The notes below the pieces were generated by a model that ran no database searches, was not told where the DNA came from, and saw only the letters and a list, made by a program, of their open reading frames with translations. Below are positions 1 to 8,008 of a stretch of DNA of 64,000 nucleotides, piece by piece (the stretch's first letter is position 1; each line of letters starts with the position of its first letter). The DNA is from Acidimicrobiaceae bacterium (GTDB lineage Bacteria > Actinomycetota > Acidimicrobiia > Acidimicrobiales > Ilumatobacteraceae): positions 1 to 64,000 of the forward strand of contig JACJWG010000004.1 in the NCBI GenBank assembly GCA_020637235.1, given 5' to 3'. Position numbers and translations under genes: made by a program.

Positions 1-355
1 CCTCTCCCGCATCCGCGAGGAGTACCACCGAGGACACTCGAACATCGACAGCGTCGTCGAAGGCCTCGGCGCGACCGCCAAGGTCATCACCGCCGCCGCG
101 CTCATCATGATCAGCGTCTTCCTCGGTTTCGTCGCCAGCGACGACCCGGTGGTCAAGATGATGGGCGTCGGCCTCGCCACCGCCGTCGCCGTCGACGCCA
201 CCATCGTCCGCATGGTCCTCGTGCCCTCCACCATGGCGCTCGTCGGCGATCCCAACTGGTGGCTGCCGCGATGGCTCGACCGCATCCTGCCCCGACTCGA
301 CCTCGAAGCCGAACCCGACGCGTCTGCGTCGTCCGACGAAGGAGTTCCCCGATGA
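1..355 (+). CDS. MMPL/RND-family membrane transporter, C-terminal end only
   Basis: The gene enters from the left edge; reading from base 2 gives about 117 residues to a TGA at 353-355. The fragment contains hydrophobic helices with the motifs AAALIMISVFLGF and GLATAVAVDATIVRMVLVPS, which are typical of the last transmembrane segments of MMPL (RND superfamily) exporters, where an Asp in the penultimate helix supports proton coupling. A short acidic cytoplasmic tail follows. The stop overlaps the next ATG (ATGA), so the two are probably co-translated. The substrate cannot be told from this end. Confidence 0.85.
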   Translation, partial: LSRIREEYHRGHSNIDSVVEGLGATAKVITAAALIMISVFLGFVASDDPVVKMMGVGLATAVAVDATIVRMVLVPSTMALVGDPNWWLPRWLDRILPRLDLEAEPDASASSDEGVPR

Positions 356-693
356 ACCAACCATGTCTGCCCGACGGGCTCGAGCACGTCCGCACCACCG
401 ACACCTTCGACAACGACACGGTTCCCGCCGGGCTGCTGCGAGCCCACCGCGTGGCCGACGGCGTCTGGGGTCGCCTCGTGGTCCACTCCGGCACGGTCAC
501 CTTCGTCTTCGACGACGAGCCCGAGCATCCGATCACGGTCTCCGCAGGGGACGCCGTCGCCATCCCACCGGCACGACAGCACCACCTCGAACTCCACGAA
601 GCCGCGACCTTCGCGGTCGAGTTCCACCGCCTCCCGAACATGCCCACACCGGAGGCCGGTACCGAGAGCACAGCGCTTCGGGGTCCTGGATGA
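352..693 (+). CDS. Small cupin-like protein of the DUF1971/TehB N-domain type
   Basis: 113 residues, starting at the ATG inside the ATGA overlap with the upstream transporter. The sequence has an alternating beta pattern (VWGRLVVHSGTVTFVF, then HPITVSAGDAVAIPPARQHHLEL) and ends with a VEFHRLP strand, which matches the single-domain beta-sandwich known as DUF1971, found alone or fused to tellurite-resistance TehB methyltransferases. No methyltransferase domain is attached. The function is unknown; some members are linked to tellurite resistance, but the transporter next door is the only contextual hint here. Confidence 0.7.
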   Translation: MNQPCLPDGLEHVRTTDTFDNDTVPAGLLRAHRVADGVWGRLVVHSGTVTFVFDDEPEHPITVSAGDAVAIPPARQHHLELHEAATFAVEFHRLPNMPTPEAGTESTALRGPG

Positions 694-741
694 CCTCGAC
701 GTCCGATCCGCGTCGATCACGATGCGGCCGACAGGGCGACG

Positions 742-958
742 CGGCTGTCAACAGCGTGTCAGCACGACTCGCGCCCACCAACGCAGACGAACGTTGTGGC
801 GCCACTCGGCAGCTGTCCCGTACAACAGTCGTACAACACGACGAGCACCAACGGGCTCCTACTGGCGCCGACGACAGCGCTACTCGGCGGTCCCGATTCG
901 CTCGTTCAACAGGGAGAACACCGATGAGCGCCCACGAGGTCCCATGGGCGTCGGTGCA
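742..958 (+). repeat. Long imperfect direct repeat, copy 1, with paired GTACAAC boxes
   Basis: Noncoding stretch whose sequence recurs at 21144-21361, also immediately before a tRNA 3' half. Conserved stretches include the end CCGATTCGCTCGTT (about 893-906) and GTCGGTGCA just before the tRNA half. GTACAAC occurs twice, at 820-826 and 831-837, exactly 11 bp (one helical turn) apart, and the same pair is kept in the second copy. This is the layout expected of integrase arm-type sites at one end of an element. I see no gene in 694-958. Confidence 0.7.
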
Positions 959-1013
959 CTCATAACCCGAAGGTCGCAGGTTCAAATCCTGCCCCCGCCA
1001 CGAGAGAAGGCCC
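959..1013 (+). repeat. Attachment-site core, copy 1: 3' half of an initiator tRNA-Met gene plus start of its terminator
   Basis: The 55 bp run from the anticodon loop (CTCATAA, anticodon CAT) through the variable loop, a complete T arm (GCAGG-TTCAAAT-CCTGC) and the 3' acceptor strand CCCCGCCA, and end in the first arm of a terminator. It is identical over all 55 bp to 7954-8008. The segment closely matches the 3' half of bacterial initiator tRNAs. The bases before it do not form an anticodon stem, D arm or acceptor strand, so it is not a working tRNA. It marks the left end of the 7-kb element and the right end of whatever lies to its left. Confidence 0.88.
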
Positions 1014-1042
1014 TGGCAGATCGCAGGATCCGCCAGGGCCTT
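1007..1042 (+). terminator. Stem-loop after tRNA half, copy 1
   Basis: AAGGCCCTGGC at 1007-1017 pairs with GCCAGGGCCTT at 1032-1042 around a 14-base loop, followed by TCGTCG rather than a clear T-run. It sits where a tRNA terminator would be. Copy 2 has the same stem base with a different top, so recombination exchanged the strand inside the hairpin. Confidence 0.65.
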
Positions 1043-1061
1043 CGTCGTTGACCAGAGCCGA

Positions 1062-1083
1062 CTTCTAACGAATCTTCTAACGG
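1062..1083. promoter_or_regulatory. Candidate integrase arm sites, left end
   Basis: CTTCTAACG occurs at 1062 and again 12 bp later, ending at 1083. The same paired box lies at 7815-7836 near the other end of the element, in the same orientation. Tyrosine integrases of this type bind arm sites flanking the core, so these are probably its arm sites; this is inference from position and repetition. Confidence 0.55.
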
Positions 1084-1181
1084 GCGGCTGAGCTGGCCGG
1101 GCCGAAGTCAGCGCGAGCGCCCCGAGGACATCCCTGAGCACGCCTCCGACCGTGTGAGACCCCCTGGATACAGTTGCGAGC

Positions 1182-1355
1182 ATGACCACCGAGCCGATGA
1201 CCCTCGACGAGCTGCGCCAAGAGGTGGCGGACGTTCTCGTCCCGTATGCACTTTCAGTGGATCAGTTCGTGGCTCTTGATGTCGATGACCTTCCGAGCGA
1301 CGCATTGCGCGACTTGTGGCTGATGGTTAGAGGCGCGCTGACGCCAGCTGAGTAG
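1182..1355 (+). CDS. Small 57-residue protein of unknown function, first gene of a pair
   Basis: ATG at 1182 to TAG at 1353-1355, giving MTTEPMTLDELRQEVADVLV and a mostly helical acidic remainder ending in RGALTPAE. It lies 11 bp before the next gene on the same strand, so they probably form an operon. Small acidic helical protein followed by a larger partner is the architecture of many toxin-antitoxin modules, but no antitoxin DNA-binding motif is recognisable. It is real rather than a chance ORF because its codon pattern has the GC-rich third positions of its neighbour and the spacing to the next start is tight. Function not recognised. Confidence 0.6.
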   Translation: MTTEPMTLDELRQEVADVLVPYALSVDQFVALDVDDLPSDALRDLWLMVRGALTPAE

Positions 1356-1366
1356 CCGGTACGACT

Positions 1367-2083
1367 GTGGCCGAGTTGATCCCAGCGGCTGAGGCCTTCG
1401 CAGCGATCCTTGCCGAGGTCGTGAATGGGACGGTGTCCGCAGACGTCGAATTCGTCGTGACACCCTTTCAGGGACCGCCTGAGCTCGCGTGGGTCTTCCC
1501 GGCGGGATCGACACCGGCTAAGCCGGCGCTGATTCCAATCGTCGCCGGCTTTGAGCCTGGTGCCGGACCACGCCTCTGGCTCCGAACCCTCTATCAGGTC
1601 CGGCTCGACGATTCCGGAGAGCACCTTGCGGTGGTCCGGTCAGTCTTTGCGCTCGTGATCGATGCTGCCTCGAACAGGCCCGCAGTACGAGTCGAGTACG
1701 ACAGAGATCAGGGCAACGAGCCGGATGACGACACTCCGGCTCGGCACCGACGTAGTGCCGCTCATGTTCAGATCCACGGAGCCTCGGAAGAGCTTGCTTA
1801 TGCGCAGGGCCTCGCAGGCATCAGATCGATGCGATCGCTGGACAAATTCCACATCCCGGTAGGCGGCCGACGCTTTCGACCATCGCTGGAGGACTTCATC
1901 GAGTTCCTCTGGACCGAGCGTCTGGTGCCTGGCCTCCACGATGGCTGGCAAGACGTGCTGACGCGCCATCGATCCGATTGGCTCGCTCTGCAGCTCCGGG
2001 CTGCGGTCCGGGGCGATCCATCGACCGCAGCAGCTCAACTGATGCAGATGGGGTACTCCGTTGTGCCCCCTGCGGGGGCCTGA
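1367..2083 (+). CDS. Element-encoded protein of unknown function (238 aa)
   Basis: GTG start at 1367, 11 bp after the small upstream gene. The N-terminal half (residues about 15-110) reads as a beta-rich domain with acidic loops (VSADVEFVVT, LRTLYQVRLDD, AVRVEYDRD). Then come a histidine-bearing strand, AAHVQIHG (about 131-138), and the segment KFHIPVGGRRFRPSLEDFIEFL split over residues about 162-183, followed by a helical C-terminus ending in MGYSVVPPAGA. I have seen the 'HIPvGGRRFRPsLED' type of segment in uncharacterised actinobacterial proteins but know no function for it. The HxxxH and Arg-rich stretch could be catalytic. The pair with the 57-residue gene is one of the two cargo loci of the element. 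Convergent with the integrase. Confidence 0.75.
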   Translation: MAELIPAAEAFAAILAEVVNGTVSADVEFVVTPFQGPPELAWVFPAGSTPAKPALIPIVAGFEPGAGPRLWLRTLYQVRLDDSGEHLAVVRSVFALVIDAASNRPAVRVEYDRDQGNEPDDDTPARHRRSAAHVQIHGASEELAYAQGLAGIRSMRSLDKFHIPVGGRRFRPSLEDFIEFLWTERLVPGLHDGWQDVLTRHRSDWLALQLRAAVRGDPSTAAAQLMQMGYSVVPPAGA

Positions 2084-2115
2084 TCACGAACTCTCCACCC
2101 GTACGGACTTGACAT

Positions 2116-3257
2116 TCAGCGACCGAAGACGGCCTCACCGAACGCGGCAGCAGCATCGGCTTGCATGCCGGGGAGCACGTGTTGGTAGACGGTCATGGTG
2201 AAGGCGGGGCTGCTGTGGCCGAGGCGTTCGCTGACGACCTTCACGGGGACGCCGGCCTTCAGAAGAACGCTGGCGTGGGTGTGGCGGAGGTCGTGGAGGC
2301 GGATACGTCGCACGTCGCTCTTGTCCATGAGCCGGCTCCACGACTGTGAGAACAGATCGGGGTGGATCGGTCCGCCTTCGGGGTGCGTGAACACGAACTC
2401 GTCGGCGCTGCGGCGGCCGGTGCTGAGCCGGCGCTCGAGTTGCTGGCGTCGCCAGGTCTTGAGCACGGCGACGGTGCGGGGGTCGAGGTCGATGGTGCGG
2501 CGGCTGCCGGTGGTCTTTTCGTCGGCGACGCTCGCTTCGTACTCGACGGACTGCACCTGTTGCTCGACGACGAGGCGGGCGTTGTCGAGGTCGACGTTTC
2601 GCCACGTGAGTCCGAGCACTTCGCCTCGGCGCATGCCTGTGTTGGCGGCGAGGTAGATCGGCACGTACCAGTCGCTGTCTTCGATGCTCGTGAGGAACTG
2701 GCGGAGCTCGTCGGCGGACCAGGCGTCCATCTTGCGACCGCGTGCTCGAGGCGCGTCCGCGAGGTCGGCGACGTTGCGGGTGACGCTGCCCTTGCGCATC
2801 GCGTCAGCGAGTGCCTTGCGGATGATGCCGTGGATGTTGCGCACCGACTTCGGTGACAACGCACCTCGGCGGCCGTTGAGCTTGCCGCCGGTGAGCAGGT
2901 CGGCGTAGAGCGTGTCGATGTCCTCCGGCTGGAGCTTCTGCAGGGGATGTGGCCGATGCGCGGGATCACGTGCAGCTCGAGGTTGTTCCGATACGAGCTG
3001 AACGTCGAGGGCCGAAGCTGTGCCTTCTTCGTCGGCAGCCAGCGCTCGATCAGGTAGTCGCCGAAGGTGATCCGCTCGGGCGCTCGGTAGTCGCCGTCGT
3101 GGATGCGCTTGAGGTGTTCGGCGAGCACCTTCTCGGCGCCCTTGCGGGTGTCGCCGGCGGCGTACCAGCGATGGCGTTCCTTGCCGGTCGTCGGGTCGAA
3201 GCCTTCGTAGACGACGGCGTAGTAGCGGTTGCCCTTGCGGGCGATGTGTCCCCTCAC
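2116..3257 (-). pseudogene. int: Tyrosine site-specific integrase, broken by one frameshift
   Basis: On the minus strand a GTG at 3257 follows GAGGTGG with 5-base spacing and begins VRGHIARKGNRYYAVVYEGF, an AP2-like N-terminal arm-binding domain, then a core-binding domain (PERITFGDYLIERWLPTKK). That frame holds to RIGHIP at about 2946, after which the homology continues one base out of register as LQKLQPEDIDTLYADLL. The catalytic domain is whole: Arg in NTGMRRGEV, HxxR in LHDLRHTH, His in ERLGHSS and Tyr in MTVYQHV. The slip lies in a run of four G (2943-2946, plus strand) where five would restore one ORF of about 380 residues, the usual length. A downstream restart would lack the arm domain. 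It is either a recent mutation or a sequencing error. Confidence 0.85.
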
Positions 3258-3542
3258 GCGTGCCACCTCGTGTCGGTTGGTGACGGTTGGTGCGCCCGGA
3301 GGGTTCGGAGTGTTCGGCGGCTCTCGGCCACCGGAGTGCGACCCGTGCGGGCCGACACTCGGGCGCTCGCGGGCGACGAGGCGCGCGCCACGTGCGCAGT
3401 ATGCCGAGCCGGTCGAGCGGTGTCCACGGTGACAAGAAATTCGTCGTCGGAAGCGACCTTTCGTCAACAAACACGCCTCTCGCTGTCCAGTTGTTATAAG
3501 TACGGGGCGTGTCGTCCCGTGCCGGGTTGAACAGGAGACACG
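3258..3542. other. Divergent promoter region of integrase and excisionase-like gene
   Basis: 285 bp between the integrase start and the helix-turn-helix gene. It has a lower-GC core around 3430-3500 (ACAAGAAATTCG, TTGTTATAAGTAC), which stands out against the flanks and probably holds promoters for one or both directions. TTGTTATAAG at about 3491-3500 includes a reasonable -10-like TTATAAG. No ORF here looks real. Confidence 0.45.
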
Positions 3543-3893
3543 ATGAGGACGAACGACTGGAGCGAGGTGCCGGACTTCCTCACCGTGGAGGAGGCGGCGT
3601 GCGTGATGCGGATCGGGCGAACCGCTGCCTACCAACTCGCTCGCCACTACTTGGCGACGGGCGGCAAGGAGGGCCTGCCGTGTGTGCGCGTGGGCAAGCA
3701 GCTGCGCGTGCCTCGCCGCAAGCTCGAGGAGCACATCGGCGGCCCGCTCACCTGGCCGCTCGACGCCCGAGCAGCGAACGCCGCCGAGGACTCACCAGCG
3801 TCGAACGAGCCGACGACATGCGAGCGATGCGCAAAGCGCCGCAGGGGCGGCCCGAACGGTGGCGGGAACGAGCAGCCACCGCTGTTCGAGTGA
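3543..3893 (+). CDS. Excisionase-like helix-turn-helix protein
   Basis: 116 residues from the ATG at 3543, preceded by AGGAGA. The pattern DFLTVEEAACVMRIGRTAAYQLARHYLATGG, taken as a helix pair at residues about 10-40, then LPCVRVGKQLRVPRRKLEEHIGG (wing), is the MerR-like/HTH_17 excisionase fold that binds and bends DNA to direct integrases towards excision. The C-terminal 50 residues are low-complexity and carry a CxxC pair (TTCERCAKRR). It is divergent from the integrase, a common arrangement for xis-type genes in actinobacterial elements. It may also repress the integrase promoter. Confidence 0.8.
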   Translation: MRTNDWSEVPDFLTVEEAACVMRIGRTAAYQLARHYLATGGKEGLPCVRVGKQLRVPRRKLEEHIGGPLTWPLDARAANAAEDSPASNEPTTCERCAKRRRGGPNGGGNEQPPLFE

Positions 3894-4008
3894 TGCGCAA
3901 CTTCACACCTCAGCTTCCCGGGGTCGTTCTGCTGCAAGGGTTCATCGCCTTCACAGAAGATCACCGGGTCGGCGCACCAAGCGTCGCGTTTCGTGACGGG
4001 CGCGAGTT

Positions 4009-4467
4009 GTGACGATCCCGGGCAAGGGCGGCCGTCCGCGCAAGTGGCGATCCGACGCGGACCGCTCACGCGCCTACCGAGCGCGCCGGCGAGGCGATCA
4101 GGAGCCGTCGGCGATCGAGCAGGCACTCGACGACGGCGACGAACTGGCCCGAGCCCGGCGGGAGATCGAGCGCCTCTCGCTTGCGCTGCGCGAGGGCCGC
4201 ATCGAACGGCGCGCACTGAGGGCGATCATGGAGCGTCGAGAGCGAGACATCGTGCTGCTCGAGGAACAACTCCAAACCGTGAAGCGCGCCCTCGAGCGCG
4301 TACGACTCGAACGCATGGAGCTTCAGCGGCGGTGCAACGAGTTTCGGGCTCGACTGCACGACGCGTCCCAGGGCGCCCGGCCCGCGCCCACCTCGGCATT
4401 GCGTACGCTGCCCCGACCTGTGCGGCGGCAGCTCGAGCGGGAGCAACGACGCCTCGACCAATGGTAG
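4009..4467 (+). CDS. Basic N-terminus plus coiled-coil protein typical of actinobacterial elements
   Basis: 152 residues from GTG 4009. The first 25 residues are strongly basic, with a GGRPRKWRSDADR motif and then RSRAYRARRRG, followed by a long heptad-type helix (about 40-125) full of Arg/Glu/Leu (IERLSLALREGRIERRALR; VKRALERVRLERMELQRR). The N-terminal motif recurs in mobile elements of actinobacteria; the combination suggests DNA binding with dimerisation through a coiled coil. It begins about 115 bp after the excisionase-like gene with no gene between, and 148 bp before the large cargo gene, so it may regulate either. Precise role unknown. Confidence 0.7.
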   Translation: MTIPGKGGRPRKWRSDADRSRAYRARRRGDQEPSAIEQALDDGDELARARREIERLSLALREGRIERRALRAIMERRERDIVLLEEQLQTVKRALERVRLERMELQRRCNEFRARLHDASQGARPAPTSALRTLPRPVRRQLEREQRRLDQW

Positions 4468-4615
4468 GCACCGGTCCGCTGTCGACCAGGCGGTGTACCT
4501 TCCGAGCGTGCCGACCCGTCCGCAGCGCCGCCCAAGTGTGTGCCGTTGCGTGCGCCCGAGAGCCCTGCCGAGCAAGACCTTCGCGTCAGGTCCGGAACGG
4601 TTGGTGAGATAGCGC

Positions 4616-7600
4616 ATGGGTGCTCAGGCGAATCGAGCTTTGCTGGACCATCTCATCATTGAGTTCGGCGATCACGGTCGTCGCGCCGTCGAGTTCCTCC
4701 AGACCGCAGAGTCACTCCTAAGCCTTGATAGTTCGCACGCGATGCCTCGTTTGGCGGAGACGGCGGCCTACTGCCTCAGAGAGGCGATGAAGACCATCCC
4801 AGACTCTCAGAGGGATGGGCAGGCGGGGCGTTGGCGGTCCGCTTCACGGGCGGTCACCGACGCCCGTCGTCGGTTCGAGCTCGTCCGAGGCGTACCTGGC
4901 GAGGACGAAGCCGGTGCACTTCGTGAACTATTTGATGCGATAGACGAGCTTGAGCTGGTCCATGGACAAGAGGGGATTCATCAGCGGCGATTGATCGCCA
5001 TCATGGTGAGCCGGACCGGAACGGTGCCCCTGAGCGCCGGCACCGAGCCCGTGAGGCGGTACCAGGAACTTGTTGAGGCACTCGACGTCGCCTTGCACAA
5101 CGAGGCCACGGTCGAGGCAGTCCGCGCCTTGTGGGATCGATGCATCCAGGCTCTTCGGCAGCTCTTCCTGCCACCGGACGTCCGGCATAGCGAGCTTTCT
5201 TCGCTCGCCGCCAGATCGACGCCAGGCCCTGCGGACGTGGAGGAACTATTGGCGTTGCTCGCTGGCCCGAATCATCTGCAGTACTTCCTGTCTCGGGTTG
5301 CTGATCCGCTTTGGCTCGAGGCACTGATCGACTCGGGGGTTCTTGATCCGCCAGCCGAGAATGGCCCATGGCCGGTCTTTGCAGCGATTGAGCGGCTTGC
5401 TCCCGGTCACGGCGCGGAGGTCGCTGACTGGCTTCACCGGATGTACGAGCGTCGAGTCATGAACTCATCGGGAGTCTGGTTCGTTGCGCGAGCTGCGGCC
5501 GACGCCGGTCCGAACGGGCTCGGCCTCATCCATCGGGCCATCTCGGACCATGGAGCAACGCCGGCGCTCGCACCTCTTGGTCTGCTCGCCGTTGAGCGAT
5601 CCGAGCCAGAAAGCGATCTCGTTGAGAAGCTCGCTGACCTACTTCTGAATCGCGAGGCTTGGCACAACCTCGGTTACGCAGATCCGGTTCTCGAGCAGTT
5701 GGTGAAAGGACTCAACGACGCCAATGCGGCCCGCCGCGTGCAGTTGCTGTGTTGGAAACTAGGCGCCGTTGGAGAGGATGAGGGCAGCAGGCGTCAACTC
5801 GCCTACGAGCGAGCTGGGTCGATCGACGACTGGCGAGATGACTCTGAGGATCGCTTCTCGTCGCTGCTCACTGCACTTGTCCACGCCTTGAAGCGAACGT
5901 TTGACTCAATTCCACTGTCGCAGATGCTGCGCATGGTCGAGGACTTCCCAGATGCGGTCCGCTGCCGGGTCCGATCTTGGCTGTTGGCGAACGCCCCGAC
6001 CGTCGACCCGACCGACATCATCGACGAGCTCACTCTGGCAATCGCTACACGCGATCCGACGGGGGATGATCTCCCATTGATCGATCGAATCGTCGGTAGC
6101 AACGATCTCTCGGGCTACATGGAGAGGTGGGTTGAAGCACTAGGCGTCCCGCCGGGTGCCAGCGATGTGGCACAGGCGCTGGCGACGCACACGGTGCCGT
6201 CGTCCGTCCGGCGTGCGTTCTATTGGTCGAATCTCCTTCCTGAGCCGGTGATCTCGGCCTGGCAACCGGTTGCCTCGGTGCTGGGCGCCGTCTACGGACG
6301 GCCAGGACGACAGGCGTTGCAGAGACGACCGAGAGTGGAGGCAGCCTGGGGTCGCAGCCCGATGACGGTCGATGAGCTGCGCGCGATCAAGCCTTTCGAA
6401 GCGGCCGCAAGGATTTCGGCCTGGCGTCCGAACGCCTCCGACTTTCTGGTCAGCGCGCGCGAGCTCGCTCGGACGCTTGAGGAAGTGGTGAGGTCCGAGC
6501 CTGAGAACTGGACTGCGGAGCCACTTCTCGTCGCGACACAACTTCGGCAGCCGACCTACATCAGTCACTACCTACGAGCTCTCGCCGAATCAGTGAAGAA
6601 CCAGGCGACGCCTCCCGTGGCGGAGTTGATCGATGTAGTCGGCCTCGTCCGCGCACACCCGTGGGAGGCCGATGTACTTGGCAAGGACGACTTCGACTAC
6701 GACGCAGGTTGGGACCAGGCCGAGCAGGAGGGCACCGAGGTGCTGAAGGCGCTTGCAGACCGAGATCTCGGGTTCGCCGGTCGTGATGACGAGGTATGGG
6801 CGATCTTGGTGGAGGAGGTTCGAAACCGTTCGCAGGGGCCGGGCATCTACGGCGGAGGCCGGGATCCACTCGATCACGCCATCAACAGACGATGCACGCG
6901 TGCCCTCGATGCAGTGCTCTCCTTCATGGCGCATGAGTTCCGTCGGGCTGGCAGCGTGCGGCGCGAGGCGTTCGCGTTGATGGAGGAGGTCCTGCGACTG
7001 GAGGATCTCGACGGCGCTGAGCACCGAGCGATACTCGCAAGCCGCTTGGGATTCCTGCAGCATGTGGCGCCAGAGTGGTTCGAGGAATCGGCCGGTCTGC
7101 TTCTCGGCGCCGAAGCTCCAGACGGCCTCGCGCAAATCACCGCCGACCTTGCGATCAAGTGGGGCCGCCCCAATCGCTGGCTCCACGAGCATCATCGCGA
7201 CCTTCTGCTCGATGCTGTCCGGCGTTCCGTTGAGCATGCCATGGACCAGGTGATGATCGCCATGCTGTGGCAAGTGCCGGGCTATTCCGTCGCGGACAAC
7301 ATCGAGTTCCTCCGGGAGTCGCCGGAACTGCTCTCGAGGTCGGGGGAGATGCTGGGTCGCCTGCTTCGCCATGAGAACGCAATGGCTTCCCACCTTGACC
7401 TGGCCGCGCAGTTCTGGAGATCCGCTATCGACGTTGGCGACAGCGCGTCCTTGGCTGGATTCGGCTGGATGGCGGAAGTGGCACAGCTTGACGACCAGAG
7501 CTGGAGCGAGCTTGTTCGCCTGACCCTTCTGCGAACAGCGGGACGCATCGACTGGGCACACAGGGTCGCGGAGCGTGCCTCGAGCATGGCTCCGTCGTCG

Positions 7601-7768
7601 ACGACTCTTGAGATCCTGAACAGTCTCGTCCGAGGGATCGCAGACGAGTGGGACCGCCGCGGTATCGCCGAAAAGGCGTCGAGGTTGCTCAACGCATCAA
7701 CCGATTTGACCGGGGACACCGCATACGAGCGCCTTCGTACAACCCTTCTCGAGCGTGGCGCCATCTGA
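4616..7768 (+). CDS. 1050-residue alpha-helical repeat protein, cargo of the integrative element
   Basis: ATG at 4616; no hydrophobic segments and no signal peptide, so cytosolic. The sequence is almost entirely helical: an N-terminal bundle (MPRLAETAAYCLREAMKTIP, about 40-60), a segment with PNHLQYFLSRVADPLWLEAL (about 220-240), GPWPVFAAIERLAPGHGAEV, then HEAT/ARM-like helical pairs to the end, including a DPLDHAINRRCTRALDAVL region near 755-775. I can find no Walker A/B, no nuclease, TIR, SIR2 or protease signature. Helical solenoids like this form the sensor part of many bacterial immunity proteins, and similar unannotated large proteins occur in actinobacterial islands, but here no effector is visible. 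It sits alone in the cargo slot beside the right attachment site. Antiviral function is inference only. Confidence 0.8.
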   Translation: MGAQANRALLDHLIIEFGDHGRRAVEFLQTAESLLSLDSSHAMPRLAETAAYCLREAMKTIPDSQRDGQAGRWRSASRAVTDARRRFELVRGVPGEDEAGALRELFDAIDELELVHGQEGIHQRRLIAIMVSRTGTVPLSAGTEPVRRYQELVEALDVALHNEATVEAVRALWDRCIQALRQLFLPPDVRHSELSSLAARSTPGPADVEELLALLAGPNHLQYFLSRVADPLWLEALIDSGVLDPPAENGPWPVFAAIERLAPGHGAEVADWLHRMYERRVMNSSGVWFVARAAADAGPNGLGLIHRAISDHGATPALAPLGLLAVERSEPESDLVEKLADLLLNREAWHNLGYADPVLEQLVKGLNDANAARRVQLLCWKLGAVGEDEGSRRQLAYERAGSIDDWRDDSEDRFSSLLTALVHALKRTFDSIPLSQMLRMVEDFPDAVRCRVRSWLLANAPTVDPTDIIDELTLAIATRDPTGDDLPLIDRIVGSNDLSGYMERWVEALGVPPGASDVAQALATHTVPSSVRRAFYWSNLLPEPVISAWQPVASVLGAVYGRPGRQALQRRPRVEAAWGRSPMTVDELRAIKPFEAAARISAWRPNASDFLVSARELARTLEEVVRSEPENWTAEPLLVATQLRQPTYISHYLRALAESVKNQATPPVAELIDVVGLVRAHPWEADVLGKDDFDYDAGWDQAEQEGTEVLKALADRDLGFAGRDDEVWAILVEEVRNRSQGPGIYGGGRDPLDHAINRRCTRALDAVLSFMAHEFRRAGSVRREAFALMEEVLRLEDLDGAEHRAILASRLGFLQHVAPEWFEESAGLLLGAEAPDGLAQITADLAIKWGRPNRWLHEHHRDLLLDAVRRSVEHAMDQVMIAMLWQVPGYSVADNIEFLRESPELLSRSGEMLGRLLRHENAMASHLDLAAQFWRSAIDVGDSASLAGFGWMAEVAQLDDQSWSELVRLTLLRTAGRIDWAHRVAERASSMAPSSTTLEILNSLVRGIADEWDRRGIAEKASRLLNASTDLTGDTAYERLRTTLLERGAI

Positions 7769-7953
7769 GCGGAGCTGGCATCGTCCGCTGAGCCCTTGTG
7801 CAGACGGCGGGACCCTTCTAACGGATCTTCTAACGGACGGGCCGTCACCAGCGGATTTCGGACGTCACCAGTTGAAAGATGGCCAAGGTGTCGTCGCTGC
7901 TCAGCGGCACTTTCCGGCACAACCCGTCACTGACCGACAGCACCGGTCTGCGG
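7769..7953. other. Noncoding right end of the element
   Basis: 185 bp between the large cargo gene and the right core site. It contains the TTCTAACG pair at 7815-7836 and no plausible ORF. The bases just before the core (GTCTGCGG) pair only partly with the CCC of the anticodon stem, so no tRNA is completed. Confidence 0.6.
7815..7836. promoter_or_regulatory. Candidate integrase arm sites, right end
   Basis: CTTCTAACGG at 7815 and again 12 bp later, matching the pair at 1062-1083 in sequence, spacing and orientation. Presence only near the two ends of the same element supports a role in integrase binding. Confidence 0.55.
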
Positions 7954-8008
7954 CTCATAACCCGAAGGTCGCAGGTTCAAATCCTGCCCCCGCCACGAGA
8001 GAAGGCCC
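7954..8008 (+). repeat. Attachment-site core, copy 2: tRNA-fMet 3' half
   Basis: 55 bp identical to 959-1013, from anticodon loop to the first arm of the terminator. It is the right boundary of the 7-kb element and the left boundary of the next accessory segment. As in copy 1, no 5' tRNA half precedes it. Confidence 0.88.

Larger units (their letters stand above)
959..8008. mobile_element. 7-kb integrative element in a tRNA-fMet 3' half
   Basis: Bounded by identical 55-bp direct repeats of a tRNA 3' half (959-1013 and 7954-8008). It contains a tyrosine recombinase (frameshifted), an excisionase-like gene, a basic coiled-coil gene often seen in such elements, and two cargo loci. TTCTAACG boxes repeated 12 bp apart occur just inside both ends. 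No relaxase, FtsK/TraB-type translocase, replication initiator or capsid gene is visible, so it is neither a complete conjugative element nor a prophage: it would need help to move between cells. The cargo has less rigidly GC-rich codon use than the chromosome to the right. Confidence 0.85.

Noticed and set aside
910..1003. A complete tRNA-Met gene at copy 1
   Set aside because: The 3' half is perfect, but the preceding bases give no anticodon 5' strand, D arm or 5' acceptor strand (GGCGGGG expected). The same holds at 7954.
2930..2960. Programmed -1 frameshift in the integrase gene
   Set aside because: The site (ATC CCC TGC on the coding strand) is not a known slippery heptamer and no downstream pairing element stands out. 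A one-base loss in a run is simpler.
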